64,000 nucleotides of DNA from the NCBI GenBank assembly GCA_964502095.1, contig CAZCUF010000006.1, forward strand, positions 1 to 64,000, written 5' to 3'. Each line of letters opens with the position of its first letter. Position 1 is the first letter of the stretch. The notes beneath the pieces were generated by a model. It made no database searches. It had not been told where the DNA came from and saw only the letters and a list, made by a program, of their open reading frames with translations. The stretch comes from JACPVF01 sp964502095. Lineage in GTDB: Bacteria; Chloroflexota; Anaerolineae; Anaerolineales; Villigracilaceae. This document shows, piece by piece, positions 1 through 8,999 of the stretch. The translations under genes and the position numbers were made by a program.

Positions 1-339
<339 letters not shown>

Positions 340-618
340 AATATCACTCTTGCGAGTGGTTGTTACGGAGTTTTCACTGGAAATTGACAGAGTTTGTTGC
401 TTCCTATCACTATTCAGTTGTTAAGGTACTCGCCATTTCAGCAGATCCTACTTCGATCTGCATCATAACCGCCTATATACAGACGAAAACACCGATGCAT
501 CTTCCGCATCGGCTCGTCAGACTGCAACCCATCAGGCTTGTGTCTCTGACTTGAGACGGTTTACTCAGTTGTCAACGATTTGTCTTGGAGACGAAATCTG
601 GTGTCAATGTACTGGCGA
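340..618 (-). other. rRNA operon leader, no gene
   Basis: This untranslated leader lies between the rRNA promoter and mature 16S. On the minus strand it holds a CCTTAACAACTGAATAG-like stretch (about 411-427), which resembles the boxA/leader segments seen before many bacterial rRNAs. I could not identify the RNase III processing stem by eye. No coding potential was recognised between 340 and 724. Confidence 0.55.
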
Positions 619-624
619 ATAGTG

Positions 625-652
625 ATTATATGCGTTTTGCAGGCTTTGTCAA
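625..652 (-). promoter_or_regulatory. rRNA operon promoter (consensus sigma-70 type)
   Basis: On the minus strand, TTGACA (647-652) is followed after 16 nt by TATAAT (625-630). Both hexamers match consensus exactly. The predicted start is near 618, about 280 nt upstream of mature 16S, as is usual for rrn promoters. The short distance to recR suggests a new transcription unit begins here. Confidence 0.8.
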
Positions 653-724
653 GGAGATTCAAGTACTTATCTGACAATTCAACCTTAAAAAATCGCGCCA
701 AACCGCCCTGAAGCCTGCTCCTCG

Positions 725-1330
725 TTAACTCATTTCCTGCCGGCCGGAGAGTGCCCGCAACAACGTGTTCTGATCCGCGTACTCCAAATCGCCGCCAACA
801 GGCAGGCCGCGCGCCAAACGCGTTACTTTAACCCCTAAAGGTTCCAGTTGTTGACGAAGATACAATGCGGTCGCATCTCCCTCCATGCTTGGATTTGTCG
901 CCAGGATCACTTCTTTTACTTCACCGCGCGCCACGCGCTCCAGCAACGGCTTAATTTTCAAATCGTCCGGGCCGATTCCTTCGATGGGAGATAACACGCC
1001 CTGCAAAACATGATACTTTCCCTGATAACCGCCGGTGCGCTCCAACGCCAAAACATCCAGCGCTTCTTCCACAACACAGATCACACTGCCGTCGCGATTC
1101 AACGACTCGCAGATCTCGCACCGCTCGCGGCCCGCTTCCATGATATTAAAACATTCGGAACATAACGCGGTATTGGCTTTGAGATTTTCAAGCGCGGTTG
1201 CCAGATCCCCCGATACTTCCTCCGGCGCGCGCAATAGGAAGAACGCCAGCCGCGACGCAGACTTGGGCCCGATGCCCGGCAGTCGTTCGAGCGCATTGAT
1301 TAGTGATTGAATAGATTCAGGTAAAAGCAT
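725..1330 (-). CDS. recR: Recombination mediator RecR
   Basis: RecR works with RecF/RecO to load RecA at single-stranded gaps. The 201-residue length matches the family. The N-terminal helix-hairpin-helix segment is followed by a four-cysteine zinc finger (CSEC then CEIC, about residues 57-75), a Toprim core starting at VVEEALDVLAL, and the conserved TNPSMEGDATA and ARGLPVGGDLEYAD segments. The ATG at 1330 gives the canonical start MLLPESIQSL. It is the last gene of a dnaX-TIR-ybaB-recR series on the minus strand. A large palindrome separates it from ybaB. Confidence 0.95.
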   Translation of the reverse strand: MLLPESIQSLINALERLPGIGPKSASRLAFFLLRAPEEVSGDLATALENLKANTALCSECFNIMEAGRERCEICESLNRDGSVICVVEEALDVLALERTGGYQGKYHVLQGVLSPIEGIGPDDLKIKPLLERVARGEVKEVILATNPSMEGDATALYLRQQLEPLGVKVTRLARGLPVGGDLEYADQNTLLRALSGRQEMS

Positions 1331-1340
1331 ATGTTAACTC

Positions 1341-1399
1341 GTAGGGGCACAGCGAAACCAATTATGGTTAAGCCCTCGGCCGTCCCGCTGTGCCCCTAC
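1341..1399. repeat. Palindromic intergenic element with 14-bp perfect arms
   Basis: GTAGGGGCACAGCG (1341-1354) is the exact inverse of CGCTGTGCCCCTAC (1386-1399), with a 31-nt spacer between them. The element fills the ybaB-recR gap. Size and composition resemble small non-autonomous palindromic repeats (MITE-like). It is not followed by a T-run on either strand, so it is not a typical intrinsic terminator. No second copy was noticed in this window. Confidence 0.6.
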
Positions 1400-1409
1400 A
1401 TATCATTAT

Positions 1410-1739
1410 TTAGAAAGGAAGCCCGCCCGCCAGCGGACCCATCAATTTTTGTTGCAGTTCGCGCGATTGATCGAGCGCCATATTCACCGCGGACAAAACC
1501 ATGTCTTGCAACATTTCAGCGTCTGCATCTTTCATGAAGTCAGGCGAGACCTCAACGGACTGGCATTTCTGGTCACCCGTCATCACAACTTTGATCGCGC
1601 CGCCGCCCGCCGTGGCAGTGACCGTTTCCACGGCAAGTTTTGCCTGCGCCTCTTCCATTTGTTGTTGCAGGCGTTGCAATTGTTGCATCATCCCCGCCTG
1701 CCCGCCCATGCCTGGGCCTTTGTTGAATCCCTTTGCCAT
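1410..1739 (-). CDS. ybaB: YbaB/EbfC family nucleoid-associated protein
   Basis: This small DNA-binding protein (109 residues) normally lies between dnaX and recR. The N-terminus is Gly/Met/Gln rich, followed by a long coiled helix (MMQQLQRLQQQMEEAQAKL), then the ETVTATAGGGAIKVVMTGDQK strand region typical of the family. The ribosome binding site AAGGAGAT sits just upstream and overlaps the stop codon of the TIR gene, which suggests coupled translation. The location and sequence fit a dimeric YbaB/EbfC protein acting on the nucleoid. Confidence 0.93.
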   Translation of the reverse strand: MAKGFNKGPGMGGQAGMMQQLQRLQQQMEEAQAKLAVETVTATAGGGAIKVVMTGDQKCQSVEVSPDFMKDADAEMLQDMVLSAVNMALDQSRELQQKLMGPLAGGLPF

Positions 1740-1748
1740 AATATCTCC

Positions 1749-3143
1749 TTACCGTATTTGAAAGCCTCTATCATCAATTACGCCTTCTTCTATCAAGCGA
1801 TTAAAATAACTGGCATTTTTTACACGCAATTTCTTGAAATAATCCCCGTCTATTTCTGTATTATCGCTGTCAACCACTCTTTGCCACCAGATTCGTTCAG
1901 GATCGTATGAATCGACTCTGAAATCTGGAGCGTATGAAGCCATGAATAATTCGAATTGGGGGATCAAATAATTCAGTATGAATTTATAGTTAAAGGGCTT
2001 TCTATGGGAATCAGCATATAAAAGCATGGATAATGGGGCAATAATATCCACGTCCTTACTAGAAACCAGCAAATCTATATTTTTATCACCCAGACGAAGC
2101 AAACGCCCTTTCCCCATTGGCTCGTTGATTTCAAACAGCTTATGATACGCATCCTCATACGAACCAAAAAAGTGCTGCCAGTGTTTCGGATAATTTTTTT
2201 CTACCGCAAAGGCTTTTTCAATTGCGTAAGCCAGAGAAATATAAATATTATAACCTGCCAAAATGAGAAATTTTGACAATGCGATCTCTTTTGAGTCGGC
2301 ATAAAACCCATGTAGTGTCTCAAGCAACAGCGGTATTCTTTTGGCTGTTTTCTCCTTCTTCTCTGGAAAAGATTTAATCGGCTCAGATGCTGCAGCAATG
2401 AATTCCATCACAAATTCAGATGAAATACTATGGAATTTTGAATGAGTATTTCGGTAATTTCTTGCATCCTCATATAATCTTTTTAGAATGTCGAAAAGTT
2501 GAATATTTTCCGGGTGCCATTCGGCAACGAATTCTCTTTGACCCGATTCAAAAGCTAATACAGCTAGTTTAATACTTATAGGATCAGGTTGTACAAAATC
2601 TGAAAACAATATCTTTACAGGGGTAGTGTCACCAAGCTTCACTGGATCGAACTTAACATCATCCCTCTTTGACTCGACTGGTTCTATCTGTTGCATTGTG
2701 TTGTTTATAGCTTTTTCAATTTCGAGAGCTAATCTATCGAGATGTTTATCTTGCTCTGGTCGAGTAAGCTTAGACAGGGGTTTGTCAGGTGAATTAATTG
2801 CCTGAAATTTAGAAAGCATGGGGTAACGAGAAAATCTGGACACACCTATAATAAGCGACAAGATGATTACTCCATCTTCTTCAGCGGCGTTTAACAAAGC
2901 AGGAAGTTCATGGTTAACAATGAAATCCGAAGCAATAAAATCAGCGCTTATTAATAAAACTGCTACTTTTGCATCGTCAAGAGCTTTTTGTATTTCCTCG
3001 CGCCATTCAGAACCAGCAGAGATTCTTCTGTCATCCCAAATGTCTATATTTTCATCACGGACTAATGGTTTAAGATGAGGGTCAAGACGCTTAAGCCATT
3101 TCACATCTTGATGACTATAGCTGATAAAAACTTTGGTTCTCAT
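1749..3143 (-). CDS. TIR-domain protein, candidate defence effector
   Basis: The N-terminal ~150 residues form a TIR domain: KVFISYSHQD at the start, a WDDRRISAGSEWREEI segment, then AVLLISADFIASDF with NHEL. Glu79 in NHEL sits where TIR NADases carry the catalytic glutamate. The remaining ~310 residues match no domain I recognise. They lack a signal peptide or clear membrane helix and may be a sensor or oligomerisation region. The gene is visibly richer in A/T than its neighbours and starts 12 nt after the dnaX stop, breaking the usual dnaX-ybaB order, so recent acquisition is likely. NAD hydrolysis is inferred from the family, not shown. Confidence 0.8.
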   Translation of the reverse strand: MRTKVFISYSHQDVKWLKRLDPHLKPLVRDENIDIWDDRRISAGSEWREEIQKALDDAKVAVLLISADFIASDFIVNHELPALLNAAEEDGVIILSLIIGVSRFSRYPMLSKFQAINSPDKPLSKLTRPEQDKHLDRLALEIEKAINNTMQQIEPVESKRDDVKFDPVKLGDTTPVKILFSDFVQPDPISIKLAVLAFESGQREFVAEWHPENIQLFDILKRLYEDARNYRNTHSKFHSISSEFVMEFIAAASEPIKSFPEKKEKTAKRIPLLLETLHGFYADSKEIALSKFLILAGYNIYISLAYAIEKAFAVEKNYPKHWQHFFGSYEDAYHKLFEINEPMGKGRLLRLGDKNIDLLVSSKDVDIIAPLSMLLYADSHRKPFNYKFILNYLIPQFELFMASYAPDFRVDSYDPERIWWQRVVDSDNTEIDGDYFKKLRVKNASYFNRLIEEGVIDDRGFQIR

Positions 3144-3155
3144 GGATATGACTAC

Positions 3156-4700
3156 CTAATCCTGCATATCCACAATCTCGCCGCCGTGTTGAATGGCGGT
3201 CGCGACCATGCCGTCTTGCGGCACGTCGGACGGAATCCTGCCCTTGGCATTTGTTACGACACAACGGATGATTACCTCCACGCCCAGCGTTTCGGCGATG
3301 ATTTTTTGCGCGGCCTCGAGCTGATCGGGCTTGTCCATCTTCGAAACCAGCACTTCGCTGGCAAAACCCAAAGTGAGCGTTTTCCCTTGCACCGCAATTG
3401 TCCTGACTGAATTCAACAACGCGGATAAGTTCGCCTGTGACTTCGGCAAAGAACCCGCGATTTGTTTCCAGGCCTTGATGACCTCGCCCGCGCTGATCAC
3501 CGGCGCTTGGGTCTGATTCGCCTCCGCCGCGGACTTGGAGCCGGATTCCGTTTGTTTAGCAGGGGCAGAAGCGACAGCTTGAGGCTTGGAACGAATCGGC
3601 GCGGCGGATTTCTCCTGAGCCGCGGGAGATTCGATCACTTCCGCCAGGGCGAGTTCCAGGTTCAAAGAGGGCTGCCAGCCGCCGCGCAAATCCGTCGCGG
3701 CACTATTGAAAACCTTCATCATGCGCAACACGTTCGAAGTGGAAAAAGCTTTGGCATGCACAGTCATTTGTTTCTTAACTTCGGCGGTAGCTTCGACCTG
3801 ATCGCCGTTGCCCATTTGAATGAGCATCAGCCCGCGCAGATACTCGACGATCTGTCGCGCCAGCGAGCGCGGATCGGTGCCGGAATCGAGGGCCTTGTGA
3901 ATCGCCTCGAGGCCGCGCGCAGGATCGAGGTCGAGGATGGACGCGGTGAGATCGATCACAGTCTGACTCGTAGCCGTGCCCAGCACAGTCTGCGCCAGCG
4001 CCAGCGTGATCCGGTCGCCTGTCGAGGAAAGTTGATCGAGCAGGGATTGCGCGTCGCGCATCCCGCCCGCGGATTGGCGCGCGATCAATATCAACGCTTC
4101 GTCATCGGCCTGGATGTGTTCGGCGGCGATGATTTCCTTTAAGTTGGAGACGATTTCATCCACCGGCACGCGGCGAAACTCATGCCGCTGACAGCGCGAG
4201 AGGACGGTGGCGGGGATTTTATGAATCTCGGTGGTCGCCAAAACAAAGATGGCGTGTGGCGGCGGTTCTTCCAACGTTTTAAGCAATGCGTTGAAAGCCG
4301 CGGTGGAAAGCATGTGGACTTCATCGATGATGTAAATTTTGTATTTACCCTGCGAAGGCGCAAAATTAATTTTGTCGCGCAAATCGCGCACATCGTCCAC
4401 GGACGTGTTGGAAGCCGCGTCGATTTCGATCAGGTCAAGGAAACGATTCTCGTTGACCGCCTTGCAAAATTCACATTCGTTGCACGGACGTTTGGCGGGG
4501 TCGGCATTGAGGCAATTAACCGCTTTCGCCAGCAAACGCGCCACCGTGGTCTTACCTGTGCCGCGCGGTCCGGCGAACAAATACGCGTGGCCGACGCGGT
4601 CGGCTTTGATGGCATTGGTCAGGGTCTGTACCACATGATCCTGTCCAATGACAGCATCCCATCCTTTGGGACGATATTTGCGATAAAGGGCTTGGGTCAT
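3156..4700 (-). CDS. dnaX: DNA polymerase III subunit gamma/tau
   Basis: DnaX is the clamp-loader motor ATPase of the replisome. Residues 1-20 (MTQALYRKYRPKGWDAVIGQ) are canonical. Walker A is GPRGTGKT (44-51), the zinc cysteines are C63, C73, C76 and C79, and Walker B is IIDEVHML near residue 125. The SRC sensor motif (LSRCQRHEF) follows. Domain III runs to about 360, then an Ala/Pro/Ser linker (about 365-400) leads to a folded C-terminal region. At 514 residues it is a mid-length tau-like form. No slippery frameshift sequence was noticed. Confidence 0.95.
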   Translation of the reverse strand: MTQALYRKYRPKGWDAVIGQDHVVQTLTNAIKADRVGHAYLFAGPRGTGKTTVARLLAKAVNCLNADPAKRPCNECEFCKAVNENRFLDLIEIDAASNTSVDDVRDLRDKINFAPSQGKYKIYIIDEVHMLSTAAFNALLKTLEEPPPHAIFVLATTEIHKIPATVLSRCQRHEFRRVPVDEIVSNLKEIIAAEHIQADDEALILIARQSAGGMRDAQSLLDQLSSTGDRITLALAQTVLGTATSQTVIDLTASILDLDPARGLEAIHKALDSGTDPRSLARQIVEYLRGLMLIQMGNGDQVEATAEVKKQMTVHAKAFSTSNVLRMMKVFNSAATDLRGGWQPSLNLELALAEVIESPAAQEKSAAPIRSKPQAVASAPAKQTESGSKSAAEANQTQAPVISAGEVIKAWKQIAGSLPKSQANLSALLNSVRTIAVQGKTLTLGFASEVLVSKMDKPDQLEAAQKIIAETLGVEVIIRCVVTNAKGRIPSDVPQDGMVATAIQHGGEIVDMQD

Positions 4701-4757
4701 TTCATTAAACCAGTGATCAGAAACATTTGTTTTTCCAAACGCAAAACCACATGAGCC

Positions 4758-5246
4758 TTATGGCACTCGATAGAACGCGCGTAAATTACCTTGCGAATCG
4801 TACAATCTGGCGTTCTCGCCCGAACTCCAAACCGCCTCGGGCGCGCCCCAATATAAGTCAATCACAGTATTCGTGCCGGCGGCAGTATGCACCTGCACTG
4901 AACCGTTTTGATATAACGTGAGTTGCGGGAATGTAAACGCGTTGCCGTCTTCGTCCTTTAACTGCCAACCCGCCAAATCCAGCTGACCACTGCCATTGTA
5001 ATGGATCACCGCGGTTTCCACGCTCAATGTCCCTGCGCCGACAATGCTCTCGATCTGCACTGGAATTTTGTCTTGCGGGCTGATCGTCTGCGCGGGATTC
5101 GCCGCGCCGTTCGGCGCGCTCACTTGCCCAGCCGGAGCCAGCGACGCCCGGTAATTACGGTCGTACCAAAATAGAATCCCCGAAGTGACACATGCCGAAA
5201 CAAACACATTCAACAGCAAATAAAGGATAAGCTGGCGGGGCTTCAT
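4758..5246 (-). CDS. Membrane-anchored lamin-tail-domain protein
   Basis: An N-terminal hydrophobic anchor (LILYLLLNVFVSACVTSGILFW) precedes a short Ala/Pro linker. A lamin-tail (LTD) beta-sandwich follows: VQIESIVGAG, then LDLAGWQLKDEDGN, then ends with RLYDSQGNLRAFYRV. LTD domains are extracellular adhesion or structural modules in bacteria, so a cell-surface location is likely. The ATG at 5246 is preferred over an upstream TTG at 5276 because the hydrophobic anchor begins there. It follows prmA by about 60 nt and precedes dnaX by 57 nt on the same strand. The specific function is unknown. Confidence 0.75.
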   Translation of the reverse strand: MKPRQLILYLLLNVFVSACVTSGILFWYDRNYRASLAPAGQVSAPNGAANPAQTISPQDKIPVQIESIVGAGTLSVETAVIHYNGSGQLDLAGWQLKDEDGNAFTFPQLTLYQNGSVQVHTAAGTNTVIDLYWGAPEAVWSSGENARLYDSQGNLRAFYRVP

Positions 5247-5306
5247 ATTGAGGATATGATAGCACAAAACGTTCAAACGTTCTAATTTCTTAACCCTCGA
5301 TGCGAA

Positions 5307-6260
5307 TTATCGCGTTCGTTCGCACATTAACGCCACCCAATCCCCCATCTGACGACGCCCGGTCAATTTCAGACCCCTGGCCTGCGCGGCCTCAATGACT
5401 TTTGCCTCCTGCTCGTACAGGATACCGCTCAAGATCAACACCCCGTCCGATTCCATTAAATCAGCCAGTCCCGCGTCGAAAAGCCGGATGATGATCGGCG
5501 CGAGGATGTTCGCCACAACCAGCGGCGCGGACTTGAACGCGAACCTGCCTTCCAGTATTTCCGTTACTGAGCCCTGACCTAAAATCAGTTCCTCGCCGAT
5601 ATCATTCTTGTCCGCGTTCTCGCGCGAGTTGCGCACGGACTCAATATCAATATCCACGCCGAGGGCGCGCGTCGCGCCAAGTTTGAGCGCGGCAATGGAG
5701 AGAATACCGGAGCCACAGCCAACATCAATGCACGAAAGAGGAGAGAAGAAAGAATCGCCTTCTTTCGCCTTTCCTCTTTCTTCAAATCCCTTCTCCATTA
5801 ACTCAAGGCAAAGCTGTGTGGTCGGATGCGTGCCAGTGCCAAAGGCCATACCGGGGTCGATTTTGATCGGGATGCGCGCCGCGTCGGGCGAGTCCATCCA
5901 CGCGGGGAGGATTATCAGTCGTTGGCCGATAGGAATCGGTTTGTAATTTTGCTTCCAGGCTTCCATCCAATTCTGATCGGCGATTTGCTTATAGGTCGGA
6001 TTCGGAAGCGGTTGAATCATCCCCAAATAAAAGAGCGACTCTTCGAGCTTTTGGCGCGTCTCTTCGATCCCGTCTTTCATTTCGAGATAAGCGCGCACCG
6101 TAATCGGGCCGGTTGCTGTACCTTCATCTTCTTCATTGACAAACTTTACGCCCTGCTCAGTCACCACGCCATTCGGGGCAAAGCGCGCCAGCACATCGGC
6201 CACAGACTCGGCCAGCTCGCCGTTAACCGTCAATGAAACCTCCAGCCAGTTCATCGTCAT
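5307..6260 (-). CDS. prmA: Ribosomal protein L11 methyltransferase
   Basis: PrmA trimethylates ribosomal protein L11. The N-terminal substrate-recognition domain begins MNWLEVSLTV (after an initial MT), the linker carries DQNWMEAWKQNYKPI, and the Rossmann methyltransferase domain carries the SAM motif DVGCGSGILSIAALKLGA. NILAPII corresponds to the conserved N-[IL]-[LI]-A-P motif IV, and LSGIL follows. Within the linker the insertion EERGKAKEGDSFFSPLS is slightly longer than usual. The 317-residue length fits the family. It is close behind the metal ATPase (8 nt gap), so the two may be cotranscribed. Confidence 0.93.
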   Translation of the reverse strand: MTMNWLEVSLTVNGELAESVADVLARFAPNGVVTEQGVKFVNEEDEGTATGPITVRAYLEMKDGIEETRQKLEESLFYLGMIQPLPNPTYKQIADQNWMEAWKQNYKPIPIGQRLIILPAWMDSPDAARIPIKIDPGMAFGTGTHPTTQLCLELMEKGFEERGKAKEGDSFFSPLSCIDVGCGSGILSIAALKLGATRALGVDIDIESVRNSRENADKNDIGEELILGQGSVTEILEGRFAFKSAPLVVANILAPIIIRLFDAGLADLMESDGVLILSGILYEQEAKVIEAAQARGLKLTGRRQMGDWVALMCERTR

Positions 6261-6268
6261 TCCGTTTT

Positions 6269-8623
6269 TCAGCCCGGTTTGTATCCCAGCAATCGCAAGG
6301 CATTGGCAACGACCACCAGTGTACTGCCTTCATGGAAAATCACGGCAATGCCAATGCTGATGATGCCGGTAAGCGAAGTGACGATCAAGAGCGCGATCAC
6401 GCCCAATGCAATGGACAGGTTTTGAACAATGATATTTCTTGTGGCGCGTCCCAGCCCGACTGCAAAGGGCAGTTTGCTCAGGTCGTCGCCCATCAACGCG
6501 ACATCGGCCGTTTCGAGAGCTACGTCGGTTCCCGCTCCGCCCATTGCAATGCCTACCGAGGCATTGGCCAGCGCAGGCGCATCGTTCACTCCATCGCCGA
6601 TCATGGCCACCTGGCCATATTGTTTTACCAGATCGCGGATGACAGTTAATTTATCTTCGGGCATCAGATCGGAGCGAAAATCGGTCAGGCCGATTTCACC
6701 GGCAATCGCGGAAGCGGAGCGTGCGTTGTCGCCTGTCAACATGATGGTATGTTCCACGCCAATTCTCTTCAGTGCGTTGATCGTCGGCGCGGCTGTGCGG
6801 CGCAGTGTATCGGCAAGCGCAATGATGCCAATGACACGTTTATCTTCAGCGATCCACATCAAAGTTTTGCCCTGCCCTTGAAGCGACTCGGCGCGGGCGA
6901 TCGATTCGGCAGAAAGCGTCACGCCTGCTTCATCCATCAGTTTTCGATTGCCGATCCAGATTGTTCTTTCGCTGAATTTTGCGCGCAGGCCGCGGCCCGT
7001 CAGCGACTCGACTTCGTCCATAACGGAAGCAGGCACGCCCCGCGTCTGAGCCGAGCGGACAATAGCCTGCGCGAGCGGATGCGCGGAACGCGATTCCATG
7101 CCAGCCGCGATGGACAGCACATCCGTTTCGCTCCATCCCTTCGACTCGTCCGGCGATCGAATCGTCACAATGTCCGTGACCTCGGGCCGGCCGTGAGTCA
7201 CAGTGCCGGTTTTGTCGAAGGCAATGGCTTTAAGACGGCCAAGATTTTCGAGATGCGCGCCGCCTTTGACCAATACACCATTACGCGCGGCCTGCGCCAC
7301 GCCCGCCAGAATCGCGGCGGGTGTGCCGAGCGCCAACGCACAAGGGGACGCGGCAACGAGCAGGGTCATCGCGCGCAGAAACGATTCGCGAAATGGAAAA
7401 CCCAATAATGGCGGGACGACGATCACAAGCAGGGTGAGAATCAATACGGCGGGAACGAAGACGCGCTCGAATCTTTCGAGGGTCTGTTGCGTGGGAGATT
7501 TTTGCGCCTGCGCTTCTTCCACCATTTTCATTACGCGCGCCAGCGTCGAGTCTTTGGCGAGACGCGTGACTTTAACGTCCAATGCGCCTTCGCCGTTGAC
7601 GGTGCCGGCGAAAATCTTTGCGCCGGGTGTTTTATCAACTGGAAGCGACTCGCCGGTGACAGAGGCTTGATCCACGCTGGAACTGCCGTTCAGGATGATT
7701 CCATCCACTGGAATGCGCACGCCCGGACGAACGATGACGATATCATCGAGTTGAAGCGACTCTACGGGAAGCTCCTGCTCTTGGCCGTCACGTTTAACCA
7801 AGGCTGTCTTCGGCGCAAGGTCCGCCAATGCGCGGACGGCGGAGCGGGCGCGGTCGAGTGCGCGTTCCTCCAGCGCATGCCCGAGGCTAAATAGAAAAAG
7901 AAGCAAGGCGCCTTCGGCAAAATCGCCGAGGAATGCCGCGCCGAGTGCGGCTACGATCATCAAACTGTCTGTATCGAACTGGCGGTGCCGAATGGCGCTC
8001 CAGGCATGGCGCGAAACGTCCCAGCCGCCGAGAAGATATGCCGCGAGATAAAAACCGACGCTCAACCAGGCGGGAAAGCCGAATATCAAACCTCCCAGCC
8101 AGCCAACGAGCAGGGACGCGCCCGAGGCGATGCTCAACAATAACTCGCGGTTCGCGTGCAACCGGCGTTGAAATTCGTTCAAGGGCACTGCATAGCCCAG
8201 CGAATGTACGCGTTTTTCGATGGCGGAGCGATTGATTTTTTGCGCGTCGAACTCCACCCACATTCTCTCCGTGGGATAGTTTACTTTGACGGAAAGCACG
8301 CCGTCCATGCGCCCGACGCTATGCTCCACTACCCGGCTGCAATCGGAACAGTCCATGCCTTCGATGGGAACGGAGGCGTGATGATAACGATTTAATATCT
8401 GCGCGCCGGCGTGTTCGGCCATCTGTTTGACGTCGGAAATCTTCAAAAAATTTGGATCGTAGTGCAGGCACAAATCAACGGGCGTCCTCTCGCGTTCCAA
8501 ATGAACGCGCAGGATTCCCTTGCGTCCCTGAAGCGAGGTTTCAAGGCGGGCGAGACAGCCGTCCCTATCGTCATTGACGCCGGGGAGTAAAAGAGGGATT
8601 TCAAGTTTGATCGTCTTTTCCAT
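6269..8623 (-). CDS. P1B-4-type heavy-metal-transporting ATPase
   Basis: This ATP-driven metal exporter sits in the cytoplasmic membrane. Two N-terminal HMA-like domains are present: the first (about 1-80) lacks a CxxC pair, and the second keeps GMDCSDC near residue 90. The family signatures TGES, DKTGT, HPLA, TGDN and GDGVNDAPAL are all visible. The transmembrane metal site reads SPC rather than CPC, and the penultimate helix carries HEGST. That pair of motifs defines the P1B-4 subgroup (Co/Zn/Ni/Fe exporters), not the Cd/Pb/Zn P1B-2 type. It lies 10 nt downstream of the ArsR-type gene and is very likely controlled by it. Substrate is inferred as cobalt or a similar divalent metal. Confidence 0.9.
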   Translation of the reverse strand: MEKTIKLEIPLLLPGVNDDRDGCLARLETSLQGRKGILRVHLERERTPVDLCLHYDPNFLKISDVKQMAEHAGAQILNRYHHASVPIEGMDCSDCSRVVEHSVGRMDGVLSVKVNYPTERMWVEFDAQKINRSAIEKRVHSLGYAVPLNEFQRRLHANRELLLSIASGASLLVGWLGGLIFGFPAWLSVGFYLAAYLLGGWDVSRHAWSAIRHRQFDTDSLMIVAALGAAFLGDFAEGALLLFLFSLGHALEERALDRARSAVRALADLAPKTALVKRDGQEQELPVESLQLDDIVIVRPGVRIPVDGIILNGSSSVDQASVTGESLPVDKTPGAKIFAGTVNGEGALDVKVTRLAKDSTLARVMKMVEEAQAQKSPTQQTLERFERVFVPAVLILTLLVIVVPPLLGFPFRESFLRAMTLLVAASPCALALGTPAAILAGVAQAARNGVLVKGGAHLENLGRLKAIAFDKTGTVTHGRPEVTDIVTIRSPDESKGWSETDVLSIAAGMESRSAHPLAQAIVRSAQTRGVPASVMDEVESLTGRGLRAKFSERTIWIGNRKLMDEAGVTLSAESIARAESLQGQGKTLMWIAEDKRVIGIIALADTLRRTAAPTINALKRIGVEHTIMLTGDNARSASAIAGEIGLTDFRSDLMPEDKLTVIRDLVKQYGQVAMIGDGVNDAPALANASVGIAMGGAGTDVALETADVALMGDDLSKLPFAVGLGRATRNIIVQNLSIALGVIALLIVTSLTGIISIGIAVIFHEGSTLVVVANALRLLGYKPG

Positions 8624-8633
8624 TCAAAATTCC

Positions 8634-8930
8634 TTAGCCATGTTCGACATGATCGAGTCCCAGACGGTAGAGACGTTCCACGTGGTCGTCGTCGAGACAA
8701 TAGAACACCTGCCGTCCCTTCTTGCGCGGGCGGACGAGTCGCATTTGGCGCAGGCCGCGCAGTTGATGCGAAACTGCGGAATGCGATAAATGAATCTTCG
8801 CCGCGATCTCGCCCACGCTCATTTCCTTTTGAATCAGGGCAGAGATAATGCGCAGGCGCGTCGGGTCGCTCATCGCGGCGAATAAATCCGCCAAATGCGC
8901 GGCGTTGTGTTCATCCAGTGTCGAAGGCAT
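8634..8930 (-). CDS. ArsR/SmtB-family metal-sensing repressor
   Basis: A 98-residue winged-helix repressor with the recognition helix LSHSAVSHQLRGLRQMRLV. The C-terminal helix carries DDHVERLYRLGLDHVEH, an exact D-x-H-x10-H-x2-H pattern. This is the alpha-5 metal site of SmtB/CzrA/NmtR proteins, which bind Zn, Co or Ni between subunits. The alpha-3 cysteine box ELCVCDL of arsenic sensors is absent. Metal binding would release the operator at 8944-8963 and allow expression of this gene and the exporter downstream. Choice of metal between Zn, Co and Ni is not resolved. Confidence 0.92.
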   Translation of the reverse strand: MPSTLDEHNAAHLADLFAAMSDPTRLRIISALIQKEMSVGEIAAKIHLSHSAVSHQLRGLRQMRLVRPRKKGRQVFYCLDDDHVERLYRLGLDHVEHG

Positions 8931-8943
8931 TGTAGGCTCTAAT

Positions 8944-8963
8944 ATATGAATGATTGTTCATAT
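8944..8963 (-). promoter_or_regulatory. ArsR/SmtB-type operator
   Basis: ATATGAA (8944-8950), six bases, then TTCATAT (8957-8963) form a perfect 7-bp inverted repeat. It closely resembles known SmtB/ArsR-family operators (ATATGAAC...TTCATAT). It lies 14 nt upstream of the repressor start codon and covers the predicted transcription start, so binding should block transcription. Confidence 0.85.
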
Positions 8964-8970
8964 GTTCAGT

Positions 8971-8999
8971 ATTCTACTTCAATGTGAATTTTTCTGCAA
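8971..8999 (-). promoter_or_regulatory. Promoter of the ArsR-metal ATPase operon
   Basis: On the minus strand TTGCAG (8994-8999) and TAGAAT (8971-8976) are separated by 17 nt. The predicted start is near 8964, at the edge of the inverted repeat operator. The rest of the gap to 9128 shows no other feature I recognise. Confidence 0.6.

Noticed and set aside
340..724. Signal-recognition-particle RNA or tRNA beside dnaX-recR
   Set aside because: Neither the GGTGCTG...GGAAG features of SRP RNA nor a tRNA cloverleaf could be read.
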